Assembly (NCBI RefSeq): GCF_042661465.1 | Contig: NZ_JBHSWE010000001.1 | Span: 1,364,001-1,428,000, forward strand | Length of the DNA: 64,000 nucleotides | Direction: 5' to 3' | Source of the DNA: Marinobacterium_A aestuariivivens | Lineage (GTDB): Bacteria > Pseudomonadota > Gammaproteobacteria > Pseudomonadales > Balneatricaceae | Notes under the pieces: generated by a model | Told to the model about the DNA's origin: nothing | What the model saw: the letters and a program-made list of their open reading frames with translations, nothing else | The model's database searches: none | Translations under genes and position numbers: made by a program | Part shown: positions 1 through 9,568 of the stretch, piece after piece | How positions within the stretch are numbered: the stretch's first letter is position 1 | Layout of the letters: every line of letters begins with the position of its first letter

Positions 1-155
1 GACGCCGAACAGCATGATCGCATCGGCCTGGCTCAACTCCTGCCCCGCCAGCACCCCTGGAGAAGTTCCCGAACCCGCTGCCGGACCCCGGGCCTGAACA
101 GGTCCGGGACTTGCCCGGTAGCGGAGATGATCGATGCGGGCACTCTTGCGTTCAT
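1..155 (-). CDS. cofH: CofH, F420 chromophore synthase subunit 2 (N-terminal fragment)
   Basis: The gene runs off the left edge; only about 51 residues are present. The product begins MNARVPASIISATGQVPDLF and, after one frame break, continues with AGQELSQADAIMLFGV, which resembles the N-terminal helix of CofH/MqnC-type radical SAM enzymes. CofH joins the 4-hydroxybenzyl radical of tyrosine to 5-amino-6-ribitylaminouracil, and CofG then closes the deazaflavin ring. The start at 155 follows an AGGAG ribosome site, 14 nt after the cofG stop, so the two form an operon. The frame breaks at the C run 54-57 (+ strand) and is restored by one extra base. The radical SAM cysteines lie outside the window, so the call rests mainly on context. 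Confidence 0.6.
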
Positions 156-169
156 AGTCTTTCTCCTGT

Positions 170-1296
170 TCAGAGGCACTGCTGGCGCGCCAGGCCGTCG
201 GCCCGGGCGATACCGGCTATGCGGGCGGCGATCGAGGCGGTGAAGAAGCGCTCCGGCCGGTGCAGGTAGCGGGGATAGACCGCCAGGCGCTCCTGCAGCC
301 CGTAGCCGCAGGCGCGGGTGGCGGCGCGCATCTCGTCGATCTGGGGCCAGGCCCGCTCGGGGTTGATATGGTCGAGGGTTAGGGGGAGATGCCGCCCCAG
401 TCGTTGATGCCGGCGCCGATATAGGCGGCAAACCGCTGCTGCAGGTTCGGCGGCGCCTGCAGGCTGATGGACGGGTCGAGCAGCAGCCGCGCCATGACCA
501 GGGTCCGGACCATGTCGTCGAGATCCGGCTCCGGGTGCCGGGCCATGGCGGTACCGGGTTTGGCCCGGAAGTTCTGCACGATCACTTCCTGGATGTGGCC
601 GTATCGTCGATGCATCTCGTTGATCGCCAGCAGGCTGTCAACGCGTTCGGCCCAGGTTTCGCCGATGCCGATCAAAATTCCGGTAGTAAAGGGAGCACCC
701 TGGCGCCCGGTGCGCTCCAGGGTGCGCAGCCGCTGCACCGGAACCTTGTCGGGGCAGGCGTAATGCGCCTGGCCGCGCGCGATCAGGCGACGGCTGACGT
801 TCTCCAGCATCATGCCCATGCTGGCACTGACCGGTTTCAGTCGAGCGACGTCGTCATCGGACAGGGTGCCGGCGTTGACATGGGGCAGCAGCGTGCTTTC
901 GTCCAGCACCCGCTGACACATCTCGGCCAGATAGCCGACCATGCTGTCATGGCCGAGCCGGTGCAGGGCGTCGCGCGCCTCCTGGTAACGCAGCTCCGGC
1001 TTCTCGCCGAGGCTGAACAGCACCTCTTTGCAACCGAGCCTTTCGCCCTCCTGCACCACGGCCATGACTTCGTCGGGGGTCATGACACGCGCGGTGGCTG
1101 AGCCAGGCTTCTGCACAAAGGTGCAGTAGCCGCAGTCATCGCGACACATGTTCGTCAGCGGCACGAACACCTTGCGGGAATAGGTCAGCGAGACTCCCCA
1201 GAAGGCATCACGCAGGATGGCAGCCTGGCGTCGCAGATCTTCGAATTCGTCTTCGCCGGCGTTTTCGATGGCCAGCGCCTGGTGTCGGGTCAGCAT
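170..1296 (-). CDS. cofG: CofG, 7,8-didemethyl-8-hydroxy-5-deazariboflavin synthase subunit 1
   Basis: Radical SAM enzyme of about 375 residues, the normal length for CofG. The cluster motif CRDDCGYCTF (CxxxCxxC) lies near residue 50. Family-typical stretches follow: FSLGEKPE, NAGTLSDDD, GILIGIGETWAERV, VQNFRAKPGT and GINDWGGISP. The frame breaks after ISP in the run at 382-386 (+ strand); one added base gives LTLDHINPERAWPQ and a product ending at 170, as CofG proteins do. I prefer the ATG at 1296 (GGAGG upstream) to the TTG at 1383, because 1383 lies inside a palindromic operator. CofG makes the F420 chromophore Fo with CofH. F420 genes are uncommon in gammaproteobacteria, so recent transfer is possible. 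No partner F420 genes are visible here. Confidence 0.82.
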
Positions 1297-1375
1297 GCTG
1301 TCCGGTGCCTCCGTTGTTGTTGTTATGGGGCTGTTGCTGATCGACCGAAGCGCGGGGCGGCCTCGATCAATCTTT

Positions 1376-1391
1376 TTTACCAAACGGTAAA
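1376..1391. promoter_or_regulatory. Palindromic operator upstream of cofG
   Basis: TTTACCAAACGGTAAA is a 6+4+6 perfect palindrome about 80 nt upstream of the chosen cofG start. It matches the site at 2406-2421 in 14 of 16 positions and resembles the RutR consensus TTGACCAnnTGGTCAA. The RutR-like gene next door is the obvious candidate ligand-responsive repressor. A further half-site TGGTCAAA lies near 1418. Confidence 0.6.
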
Positions 1392-1567
1392 TTTAATCTA
1401 CACCATGTTTTTCCGAATGGTCAAATTATTTTTTGAGGCAACAGTTGGGCGTTGACAGATGACAGTAAGAGCGGGACGAGGGACGGCGACGGATGGGCAG
1501 CAAAAGGGCTGAAAGCGGAGCAAGCAAAAAGCCAGGAACCGGGAAAACGAGAACGGTAACCCGGGAC

Positions 1568-1630
1568 CTGTTAGCTGTTAGCTGTTAGCTGTTAGCTGTG
1601 AACTGTTCACTGGCGTCTGTGAACTGGAAA
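1568..1630. repeat. 7-nt periodic array in the rutR-cofG gap
   Basis: Nine heptamers of the form CTGnnnn run without interruption; the first four are identical (CTGTTAG) and the rest drift. The array lies downstream of the RutR-like gene. Apart from this array and the operator, I see no gene or RNA between 1297 and 1706. Confidence 0.8.
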
Positions 1631-1706
1631 TCAGGCCGCACCGACGCCAAGGACTGCACCGGTGCCGAAAGACGTGGGGGAAGCGACAACAGGCCTGGTG
1701 GCCAGG

Positions 1707-2365
1707 TCAGCCCTTGAGTCCCGTGCCCTTGAGGACGATATGGGTCAGGAAGTCACCGGCTTTTCTGAAGTCGGCCTCGTCGAGGCTGTCCTTGTCCAGC
1801 GCCAGTTCGATCTGGGCGGAGAAGTCGGCGTATGTCTGGGTTGCCGCCCAGATGGTGAAGAAAAGATGTTCGGGTTCGATCGGATCCATCAACCCCTGGT
1901 CGATCCAGCCTCGCACCAGGGCGATATCGGCTTCCAGCTGCGGAATCAGGTTCTTGCGCAGATAGTCGCGCAAATGGGGCGCACCGTTGATAATCTCGTT
2001 GGCGAAGACCTTGGAGCCATTGGGGTGGGCTCTGGAGATCTCGAACTTGCCGCGTATGTAGTTCTCGAGCATTGACGCCGGGTCTTCACCCGACTGTGCC
2101 AGCAGCGTCATCTTCTCGAGCCAGAGGTCGAGAATATTCTCCAGCACCCGATGATAGAGTATCTCCTTCGACGGAAAATAGTAGAGCATGTTCTGCTTCG
2201 ACAGGCCGGCCCGTTCTGCGATCGCCTCGATCGCGGCGCCGTTGTAACCAAACTGGGCAAAGATATCCTCGGCCGCCGCCAGGATCCGGGCTTCATGCGC
2301 TTCCCGGATGCGTGAGCGCCGACGGGGTTTGACCTCCTCCCCTTTTGATTACTTTTTCCTATCAT
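1707..2365 (-). CDS. TetR-family regulator, RutR-like
   Basis: About 219 residues with the N-terminal helix-turn-helix (ILAAAEDIFAQFGYNGAAIE, then AGLSKQNMLYYFPSKE) and a C-terminal RutR-type ligand domain (ENYIRGKFEISRAHPNGSKV, AATQTYADFSAQIE). E. coli RutR binds uracil or thymine and controls pyrimidine metabolism. The start at 2365 (ATG) follows GGAGC. The frame breaks at the G run near 2338-2341; one added base joins MIGKSNQKG to EEVKPRRRSR, and without it the helix-turn-helix has no start codon. A palindrome just upstream (2406-2421) and a matching one before cofG suggest autoregulation and control of cofGH. Since CofH uses a ribityl-aminouracil, a pyrimidine-like effector is attractive, but this is inference. 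Confidence 0.8.
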
Positions 2366-2405
2366 CAAAAGCTCCGTAATAGCCTATAAAGCTCAAACGC
2401 GCAAT

Positions 2406-2421
2406 TTTACCATACGGTACA
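2406..2421. promoter_or_regulatory. Palindromic operator upstream of the RutR-like gene
   Basis: TTTACCATACGGTACA lies about 40 nt upstream of the regulator start and just after the stop of the TPR protein gene. It shares TTTACCA-ACGGTA with the cofG site at 1376-1391. It probably binds the TetR protein for autoregulation. Confidence 0.55.
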
Positions 2422-2429
2422 TAATCAGC

Positions 2430-4042
2430 CTAGCGCAGCAACGCGCCCAGACAGCCCTCCGGCAATGCCTCCAGTGGCTGGGACCGCAACTGCTTCAGCT
2501 TGCGCTGCCTGCCCAGTGCCGGCTCCTGCAGCGGCAGACGTTCGGTCAGGCGCAGATAGCGATCCACCATCTTGAGCCGCTCGGCACGCTTGTGTTCCAC
2601 ATCCCGGGCCAGCTCCAGAAACAGCTGGGCCAGATTGAGCAGCGCGAAGGCATTCGACGGATCATACTCGATCGCCAGACCAAAATAGCGAAAGGCCTGC
2701 GACATTTTTGCAGCCATGTAATGCTTCACACCCAGCCGGTTGACCTTGTCGCTCATCGCACTGTCCCGCTTGACTCCGGCCCGCTCCGGGGCAGGGACAG
2801 GCGGCTGTGCCGGCTCCAGCGTCGGCACCTGGTCGCCGCTGAGACTGAGTTGTTCGCGCTTCAGGTCCAGCGGCGATTCGAGCTGCTGGTTGATCTGCTC
2901 GGCCTCGCGCAGACAGCGCTCGGCGTCTGATGCCTTGTCCAGGTCCTGGAACAGCTGACTGCGCACAAGTGCCACCTGGATCTTGCAGTGCGGATCCCGC
3001 GGAAACTGAAAGGCCGCCTGATTCAGCGTCTGATCGAAAGCATCCCTTAACGCCTTCTGCTGACGCGGGTCTGCGTTCTGCAGCGCCAAACGCTGGATAT
3101 TCGCCAGACGCAGATAGGGTTCGGGGGAGCGATGGACACTGCGATTCCCGAGCTGGATCGACTTGCGATAGGCCACTTCCGCGGTCCCGAGCTCCCGGGT
3201 CTGGGTAGCAACCCGGCCGAGCTCAAGTTGCCGGGGATCCCCAGCGGACTGCGCGCAGTGGCTTCCGTCAGCACCTCCCGGGACGCCTCCAGCTCTCCGT
3301 TGCGCTCGTGCAGCGACGCCAGCAGATCGTAGGCGGCAATCATCAGCGGGTATTGCTCAGTCAACCCCCGGAGTATCTCGATCGCATCGCCCAGCTGACC
3401 CAGTCCGGCCAGCGCCTGGGCCAGATACAGACCGGCTTCCTTGTCCTGACTCTGCCAGTAGCGGGTTTCGAAGAGGGCCTTCGCTTCCTCGAAGCGTCCG
3501 GCACGGATCAGCAGCTTGCCCTTGACCAGCTGCACCGCATCGTAAAGCGGGTCCTGCCGGGGGACCCGGTCACTACAGGCGGTGATCGCAGCGTCCAGAT
3601 TACCCTGTTCGACAGCCTCGTCGACCGGTCGCAGCACCGCCTTGCGCGCCACCAGCGCATCGAGCCGGTATTTCAGGTCCTCGACCGAAAAGGGTTTGGT
3701 TATGAGCACGTCGGGATGGCTGTCGATGGCATGGAGTACGACCTCCTGACTGGCATCGCTGGTCATGAACACCCAGCAGGCGCTGGGTTTGATATAGCCG
3801 CGAAAGCGCGCCTCCTCCAGTATCTGGATGCCGGTGAGGGTATCGCTGCCGTTATGGCCGAGCAGAATGATATCGAAGTCACCCTCGGCGATCAGCGGGA
3901 GAACCCGCTCGTTGATGCTGACCGCCTGAATGTTGTTAACACCGAGATGTCGCAGCATATGCAGGATGGCTGATCGCACGTTGCCACTGCTGTCGATGAG
4001 CAGTACGCGCTTGCCTGAGTAATCGACCTGTCTGCCTGCCAC
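2430..4042 (-). CDS. TPR-containing response regulator with degenerate receiver
   Basis: About 537 residues. Residues 1-130 form a CheY-like receiver (RVLLIDSSGNVRSAI, FDIILLGHNGSD, ITKPFS); the rest is a string of tetratricopeptide repeats (AITACSDRVP, GLYLAQALAGLGQLGDAIEI, AFALLNLAQLFLELARDVEH). Related Pseudomonas proteins carry an Asp in a CDYN motif where this protein has LGHN. The usual N-terminal acidic pair is reduced to DS, while the switch Lys (TKPF) is kept. It is therefore probably a pseudo-receiver that does not accept phosphate. The frame breaks at the G run 3233-3236 and one added base restores RQLELGRVATQTRELG. The start is probably GTG at 4042. Partners and function are unknown. 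Confidence 0.75.
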
Positions 4043-4577
4043 CGAGTGATAATTCCTGCGCCCGCCCCAGCTGTTGCCAGCAGTATAAAAGGCGGGGGGC
4101 CCAAAGGAAAACGCTACTCACATGAGCGCTACGGAGGACGGGGACGGGTGACGGGACCAAGCTTGGCAAGATGTTCAGGTGTGCCGTCAGTGCCGACCGA
4201 AACACGCCGCTCCTGCGCATGAGCGCCATGGATGGGGCAAATGCAGTATTTGCAGGAGCGAAAAACTGCCCATGCGCCCGCGGCATGACCGACAGGGATG
4301 TCGGGAATATCGTCACCGCAGGAGCATGTGACGATGACCGTACATCCTGTACATAAAAAAAGCACCGGCTGCAGGGTGATACAGACGGTGCGTAATACAG
4401 TTCTATGCTGTAGAGCCATCATAGTACGACCCCGTCGCCGGCGGCATGACCCAGATCAACGAAGACGCAGGCAGCGCAGCGTAATGCTGCTAAGACCTTA
4501 GACTAGAAGCATCGCCCGCGACGATCCGCTACACTCGAGCGCGCGAACGCATAAATAGAATAGAAGAGCGCCCCGTC
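4043..4577. other. Intergenic region with a hairpin repeat copy
   Basis: No convincing gene in 535 bases. A short 7-periodic purine-rich stretch occurs near 4130-4157. Bases 4212-4300 hold a diverged copy of the element found tandemly at 9322-9563: shared blocks are CTGCGCATGAG, AATGCAG-TTTGCAGGAGC and CCATGCGC. Further inverted TACATCCTGTACA-like sequence follows at 4340-4356. The promoter of the downstream amidohydrolase must lie in the last 100 bases; I cannot fix its position. Confidence 0.6.
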
Positions 4578-5501
4578 ATGACCACCGCATTCATATCGCA
4601 CCAGGATTGCGCCCTGCACAACATGGGCCCCGAACACCCGGAGAGCCCGATCCGGCTGGCGGCGATCCGCAAGGTGCTGGACCGGACCGGGCTGCTGCAG
4701 GAACTCGACTGTCAGGCGTCCGTTGCCGCCACCCCCGAACAGATCCAGCTCGCCCATGCCAGGCTGTATCAGCAGCGTCTCGAGCGGCTGCAGCCCAGCG
4801 AGGGCGTCGTCTATACAGACGAGGATACGGCGCTCTGCCCCGACTCGCTCCATGCCGCCAGCCTGGCGGCGGGATCCACCATCCTGGCGACCAATCGGGT
4901 GCTGACCGGCGTCAACGACAATGCCTTCTGTGCAGTGCGTCCACCTGGACATCACGCCGAGCATGATCTGCCGATGGGGTTCTGCTTCTTCAACAACGTC
5001 GCCATAGGTGCCCTCCATGCACTGCAGCAAAACGGTATCAGCCGCGTCGCAATCGTCGACTTCGATGTCCATCACTGCAACGGCACCGTCGATATTTTCA
5101 AGGACAGGCCCGAAGTACTGGTCTGCTCGACGTTCCAGCATCCCTATTACCCAGAGCGCTACCACGACATCCGGCGCGACCATATCGTCAACTGCCCACT
5201 GCCCGCGTTCAGCGAGGCCGCTCTCTTTCGCAACGCCCTGGAACAGCGCTGGCTACCGGCACTGGAAGCACACAAACCCGATATCATCTTCATATCGGCC
5301 GGCTTCGACGCCCACGCAGAGGATCCGATGGCCGACCTGCAGCTGTCCGAAGAGGACTATCGCTGGGCCACCCAGCTGCTGACCGATGTGGCACGCCGAC
5401 ACTGCGCAGGCCGTATTGTCTCGGTACTCGAGGGCGGCTACAACCCGGTAGCCCTGGCCTTTTCCGTGCAGGCGCATGTGGAAGTGCTGGCGGGATACTG
5501 A
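4578..5501 (+). CDS. Histone deacetylase-like amidohydrolase
   Basis: 307 residues, full length for a bacterial arginase/deacetylase-fold zinc enzyme (acetylpolyamine amidohydrolase or AcuC type). Diagnostic motifs are in order: RPPGHHAEHD (tandem catalytic His), VDFDVHHCNGT (zinc Asp/His), FISAGFDAHAEDP (second zinc Asp) and LEGGYNP. Such enzymes remove acyl groups from polyamines, lysine side chains or small amides; the substrate cannot be read from sequence. It is cytoplasmic, with no signal peptide. The gene stands alone, convergent with oadB and separated from it by a strong bidirectional terminator. Confidence 0.88.
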   Translation: MTTAFISHQDCALHNMGPEHPESPIRLAAIRKVLDRTGLLQELDCQASVAATPEQIQLAHARLYQQRLERLQPSEGVVYTDEDTALCPDSLHAASLAAGSTILATNRVLTGVNDNAFCAVRPPGHHAEHDLPMGFCFFNNVAIGALHALQQNGISRVAIVDFDVHHCNGTVDIFKDRPEVLVCSTFQHPYYPERYHDIRRDHIVNCPLPAFSEAALFRNALEQRWLPALEAHKPDIIFISAGFDAHAEDPMADLQLSEEDYRWATQLLTDVARRHCAGRIVSVLEGGYNPVALAFSVQAHVEVLAGY

Positions 5502-5582
5502 GCCGAGGAGCCCGCTCCGCGGGCTAAAGGACGGCCACCGGGACTGAATGTGGTTCGGCATTCGCTCACAGAGTGAGCTCCC

Positions 5583-5619
5583 ACAACGCAAAAAGGGCCC
5601 GAAGGCCCTTTTTCGTTGT
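5583..5619. terminator. Bidirectional rho-independent terminator
   Basis: A near-perfect stem, with AAAAAGGGCC facing GGCCCTTTTT and outer ACAACG/CGTTGT arms, sits between the convergent amidohydrolase and oadB genes. The A and T tracts allow it to work on both strands. Confidence 0.9.
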
Positions 5620-5631
5620 CAAATCCGTCGA

Positions 5632-6933
5632 TCAGCCGACGAACTTGATCATCACACCGGCAGCAACCGCCGAGCCGATAACACCGGCAACGTTCGGTCC
5701 CATGGCGTGCATCAGCAGGAAGTTCTGGGCATTGGACTCCAGACCCAGCTTGTTCGACACACGGGCCGCCATCGGCACCGCCGATACGCCGGCCGAGCCG
5801 ATCAGCGGGTTGATCGAGTTGCCACCGGCCATCTTGTTCATTGCCTTGGCCATCAGAACGCCACAGGCGGTACCGATACCGAAAGCCACGATGCCCAGGA
5901 GCAGGATACCCAGCGTCTGGACATCGAGGAACTTGTCGGCGGACAGTTTGGAGCCGACCGACAGACCAAGGAAGATGGTAACGATGTTGATGAGCGCGTT
6001 CTGTGCCGTATCGCTCAGACGATCGACCACACCGCACTCGCGCATCAGGTTACCGAAGCAGAACATGCCCAGCAGCGGCGCAGCGTCCGGCAGCAGCAGA
6101 GCCACCAGGATCAGCAGCACGATCGGGAACAGGATCTTCTCGGTCTTCGATACATGGCGCAGCTGGCTCATCTTGATCTTGCGCTCGGCCTCGGTGGTGA
6201 GGGCGCGCATGATCGGCGGCTGAATCAGCGGTACCAGCGCCATGTAGGAGTAGGCCGCAACGGCGATCGCCCCCAGCAGCTGAGGCGCCAGCAGACTGGT
6301 GACGTAAATCGCGGTCGGGCCGTCGGCGCCACCGATAATGCCAATCGCGGCCGCATCCTGGATGCTGAAGTCCATCACGCCGGTCAGGGTCAGCGCGACC
6401 GCTCCCAGTACCGTGGCGAAAATGCCGAACTGGGCCGCCGCGCCGAGAAACAGCGTCTTGGGGTTGGCCAACAGCGGACCGAAGTCGGTCATCGCACCGA
6501 CCCCCATGAAGATCAGCAGCGGGGCGACGCCGGAAGCGATGGCCACCAGGTAGAAGTTGTACAGCATGCCGTTGCTGTATCCGGCATCCTGAGCCACCAG
6601 TGACGCCGTCGCGTGGGTCGATGCATTGGAGCCATGGTAGGCGTGCAGAATGTCATGGGGATCGGCGCTGCTGATGTTCAGCACCGATGCCAACGTCTGC
6701 AGCACTTCCGGCTTGGCGAAATGCACCGCGTTTTCGACCGCCGAATAGGCCAGTCCCGCTTCCGGAATATTGGCCAGGATGCCGCCGAAACCGATCGGCA
6801 CCAGCAGCAGCGGCTCGAAGTTTTTCCGGATCGCCAGGAACAGCAATCCCAGGCCGATCAGTATCATGAAGAACTGACCGCCCGAGATATTGTATATCCC
6901 GGACGCGGTCAGAAGAGTCAGGAGCTTTTCCAT
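5632..6933 (-). CDS. oadB: Oxaloacetate decarboxylase Na+ pump, beta subunit
   Basis: 433 residues, the usual OadB length. It is a polytopic membrane protein with the family signatures MVFGMGAM-like packing, GIIGGADGPTAIYVTS, GNLMRECGVVDRLS and GSAGVSAVPMAARVSN. OadB uses the decarboxylation of carboxybiotin to export Na+. It is the last gene of oadG-oadA-oadB, 12 nt after oadA, and ends at the strong terminator 5583-5619. The conserved Asp of the GGADGP loop, which binds Na+ and carboxybiotin, is present. The reading frame is intact. The pump fits a marine organism using the sodium cycle. Confidence 0.95.
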   Translation of the reverse strand: MEKLLTLLTASGIYNISGGQFFMILIGLGLLFLAIRKNFEPLLLVPIGFGGILANIPEAGLAYSAVENAVHFAKPEVLQTLASVLNISSADPHDILHAYHGSNASTHATASLVAQDAGYSNGMLYNFYLVAIASGVAPLLIFMGVGAMTDFGPLLANPKTLFLGAAAQFGIFATVLGAVALTLTGVMDFSIQDAAAIGIIGGADGPTAIYVTSLLAPQLLGAIAVAAYSYMALVPLIQPPIMRALTTEAERKIKMSQLRHVSKTEKILFPIVLLILVALLLPDAAPLLGMFCFGNLMRECGVVDRLSDTAQNALINIVTIFLGLSVGSKLSADKFLDVQTLGILLLGIVAFGIGTACGVLMAKAMNKMAGGNSINPLIGSAGVSAVPMAARVSNKLGLESNAQNFLLMHAMGPNVAGVIGSAVAAGVMIKFVG

Positions 6934-6945
6934 GCCGGGCCTCGC

Positions 6946-8730
6946 TTATGCCAGCGTCAGAAGGGAGTCGCCGACCTGCACGGCATCGCCTTCCTTGACG
7001 TCGACGGAGACCACGTTGCCGGCACGGGCGGCACGGACTTCGGTTTCCATCTTCATCGCTTCGAGGATGACCAGCACATCGCCTTCCTGCACGGACTGAC
7101 CGGCGCTGACCTGCACCTTCCAGATGTTGCCGGCCAGCGGTGCCGGCACTTCCTCGCCGTCACCGGCCGGTGCGGGGGCGGCGCTGGCAGCGGCAGGTGC
7201 AGCGGCCGGCTGGATCTTGGAAATATCGCCACCCTCGGTGACCTGTACCACGTAGTTCTGGCCGTTAACGGTGATGGTGTACACTTCCGGGCCGGATTTC
7301 TTCGGTGCTGCCATGGTCTGAGCGTCCTCTAAAGTCGGTACAGGTTCAAATGCGTCGGGGTTACCACGATTTTCCAGGAATTTAAGGCCGATCTGCGGGA
7401 ACAGCGCATAGGTCAGGACATCGTCGATCTCGTTCCCGCCGGACGCGAGCTTGATACCCTTCTCCTGTGCCTGCTTGCGCAGCTCCTCGGTCAGCTTGTC
7501 GAGCTCGGGCTCGAGCAGGTCGGCCGGGCGGCAGGTGATCGGCTCCTTGCCTTCCAGCACGCGCGCCTGAAGTTCGGCGTTATAGGGCGCCGGTGCCGCA
7601 CCGTATTCGCCCTTGAGAATCGCCTGTACTTCCTTGGAGATGCTCTTGTAGCGTTCGCCCATCAGCACGTTGATGACCGCCTGGGTACCGACGATCTGCG
7701 ATGTCGGGGTCACCAGCGGAATCAGGCCCAGTCTTCGCGCACGCGCGGTATCTCGGCCAGTACCTCGTCGAACTTGTCGGCCGCGCCCTGCTCGCGCAGC
7801 TGGCTTTCCATGTTCGTCAGCATGCCACCCGGTACCTGAGCGATCAGGATGCGGGAGTCGGTGCCACGCAGCGAGCCTTCGAACTTCGCGTATTTCTTGC
7901 GCACCGCGCGGAAATAGGCGGCGATCTCTTCGAGCGGCTCGAGCTGCAGGCCGGTATCGCGATCCGTGCCCTGCAATGCCGCAACGACGGTTTCGGTGGC
8001 GGTGTGGCCATAGGTCATGGACATCGACGAAATGGAGGTATCGACACGGTCGATGCCCGCTTCGATCGCCTTCAGCAGCGTCATGTCGGCCAGGCCGGAG
8101 GTGGCGTGGGACTGCAACTGAACTTCGAGGTCGGTCTGGTTCTTCAGACGGCTGACCAGGTCGAAGGCATCGTAGGGCGTCAGAATGCCGGACATGTCCT
8201 TGATGCAGATGGACTCGGCGCCCATGTCCTCGAGCGTCTTGGCATAGTCGACCCAGTTCTCGATGGTGTGCACCCGACTGGTGGTGTAGGAGATGGTGCC
8301 CTGGGCATGTTTGCCGGTAGCCTTGACCGCCTTGATTGCCGCTTCTAGGTTGCGCGGATCGTTCATCGCATCGAAGATACGGAAGACATCGACGCCATTG
8401 GTCGCTGCACGCTCAACGAATTTGGCCACCACATCGTCTGCGTAGTGACGGTAACCGAGCAGATTCTGACCGCGCAGCAGCATCTGCTGGCGGGTGTTCG
8501 GCATGGCTTTCTTCAGTTCGCGGATGCGTTCCAGGATCTTCGCCGATAAAGCGGATGCAGGAATCGAAAGTTGCACCGCCCCAGCTTTCCACGGACCAGT
8601 AGCCGATCTTGTCGAGTTTCTCGGCAATCGGAAGCATATCGTCGAGGCGCATGCGGGTCGCCAGCAGGGACTGGTGACCGTCGCGCAGCACCACATCGGT
8701 AATGCCTAGAGGTTTCTTCGCATCGGACAT
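6946..8730 (-). CDS. oadA: Oxaloacetate decarboxylase, alpha subunit (biotin carrier)
   Basis: About 595 residues. The N-terminal carboxyltransferase TIM barrel shows the metal-site motifs VVLRDGHQSLLATR and QLQSHATSGLADM; a conserved PYC/OADA domain follows, then a Pro/Ala-rich linker and a C-terminal biotinyl domain with the lysine motif LEAMKMETEV. OadA transfers the carboxyl group of oxaloacetate to biotin. Two frame breaks interrupt it: near 8532-8536, where two bases seem missing (GEDP then WERIRELKK expected), and near 7724-7726, where one G restores REDWGLIPLVTP. The rest is well conserved, so the breaks are probably sequence errors. It lies between oadG and oadB in one operon. Confidence 0.93.
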
Positions 8731-8783
8731 GTTAAGGGCCTTTTATCGAATGAATGCAGATTTTCTTGTCGTTACCGCTGCAA

Positions 8784-9035
8784 TCAGTGGGAGCGGTACT
8801 TGTGTACCGCAGCGGTGATTACGGCCACGAGTTCGTCGTTTTTGGCCGTGGCAGCACCGGTGGGCTCAGCCTGGCGAGCCGTCTTGCGGGCCGGCTTCGG
8901 TTCCGGCGCCGGGGCATATTTCGTGACTACCTTTGACATCAGACCGGTCGCGATGACCAGCAGAGTCAGGAAAACGAACACGAACCCCATGCCGAAAACC
9001 ATCAGCGAGAGGCCTTCGGAGAGCAGATTATCCAT
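8784..9035 (-). CDS. oadG: Oxaloacetate decarboxylase, gamma subunit
   Basis: 83 residues: one N-terminal transmembrane helix (GLSLMVFGMGFVFVFLTLLV) followed by a Pro/Ala/Lys-rich cytoplasmic tail, the usual OadG plan. OadG anchors the alpha subunit to OadB. I chose the ATG at 9035, which follows AAGGAGCATCCTCGAAA; an upstream in-frame start would add an unrelated charged tail. It is the first gene of the operon, 53 nt before oadA. Confidence 0.88.
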   Translation of the reverse strand: MDNLLSEGLSLMVFGMGFVFVFLTLLVIATGLMSKVVTKYAPAPEPKPARKTARQAEPTGAATAKNDELVAVITAAVHKYRSH

Positions 9036-9321
9036 TTTCGAGGATGCTCCTTGTATTGTTCGAGCCACCGCCCGATTCGTTGAAAAGCTCTTATCTTTCA
9101 AAAAACCAGCAACAAATCAGAACATTTTCTGACGTCGAGCACTGACGATTAAACCGGAAACACCCATTCCCGGCAATATGAGCCAGCGTATTTTAGACAA
9201 AAGCGGTGGGGCTGGGGAGCCAAGTGTCGACACCAGATTTTATGGCAGACATTTAACAAAACTTATAGCTGACCCCAGTTCGATTAAAGGCAGCTTTGAG
9301 ACCGAGGGGCGCCCCGCTCCG

Positions 9322-9563
9322 GCGCATGAGGTACAGGGATGTATCGAATGCAGTTTCTGCAGGAGCATGAAACTGTCCATGCGCTCACGGGATAAGTACA
9401 TCCCTGTACAAGCCCCGTTCCTGCGCATGAGGTACAGGGACGTACCGAATGCAGTTTCTGCAGGAGCATGAAACTGTCCATGCGCTCACGGGATAAGTAC
9501 ATCCCTGTACAAGCCCCGTTCCTGCGCATCCATGCGCTCACGGGATAAGTACATCCCTGTACA
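9322..9563. repeat. Tandem copies of a nested-hairpin element (101-bp period)
   Basis: Two full copies start at 9322 and 9423 and a third, internally shortened by about 55 bases, at 9524. Each copy holds an outer inverted pair GTACAGGGATGTA/TACATCCCTGTAC and an inner pair CAGTTT/AAACTG. A diverged copy lies at 4212-4300. Translated ORFs across this stretch only reflect the repeat. Between 9036 and 9321 lies the oad promoter region, with nothing else recognisable. Confidence 0.85.
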
Positions 9564-9568
9564 AAACC

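Noticed and set aside
4129..4422. 97-codon minus-strand ORF in the 4.1-kb gap
   Set aside because: It covers repeat-derived hairpins, has no ribosome site and no family resemblance.
9178..9471. 97-codon plus-strand ORF upstream of the oad operon
   Set aside because: Most of it is the 101-bp hairpin repeat; the remaining 45 codons have no support.
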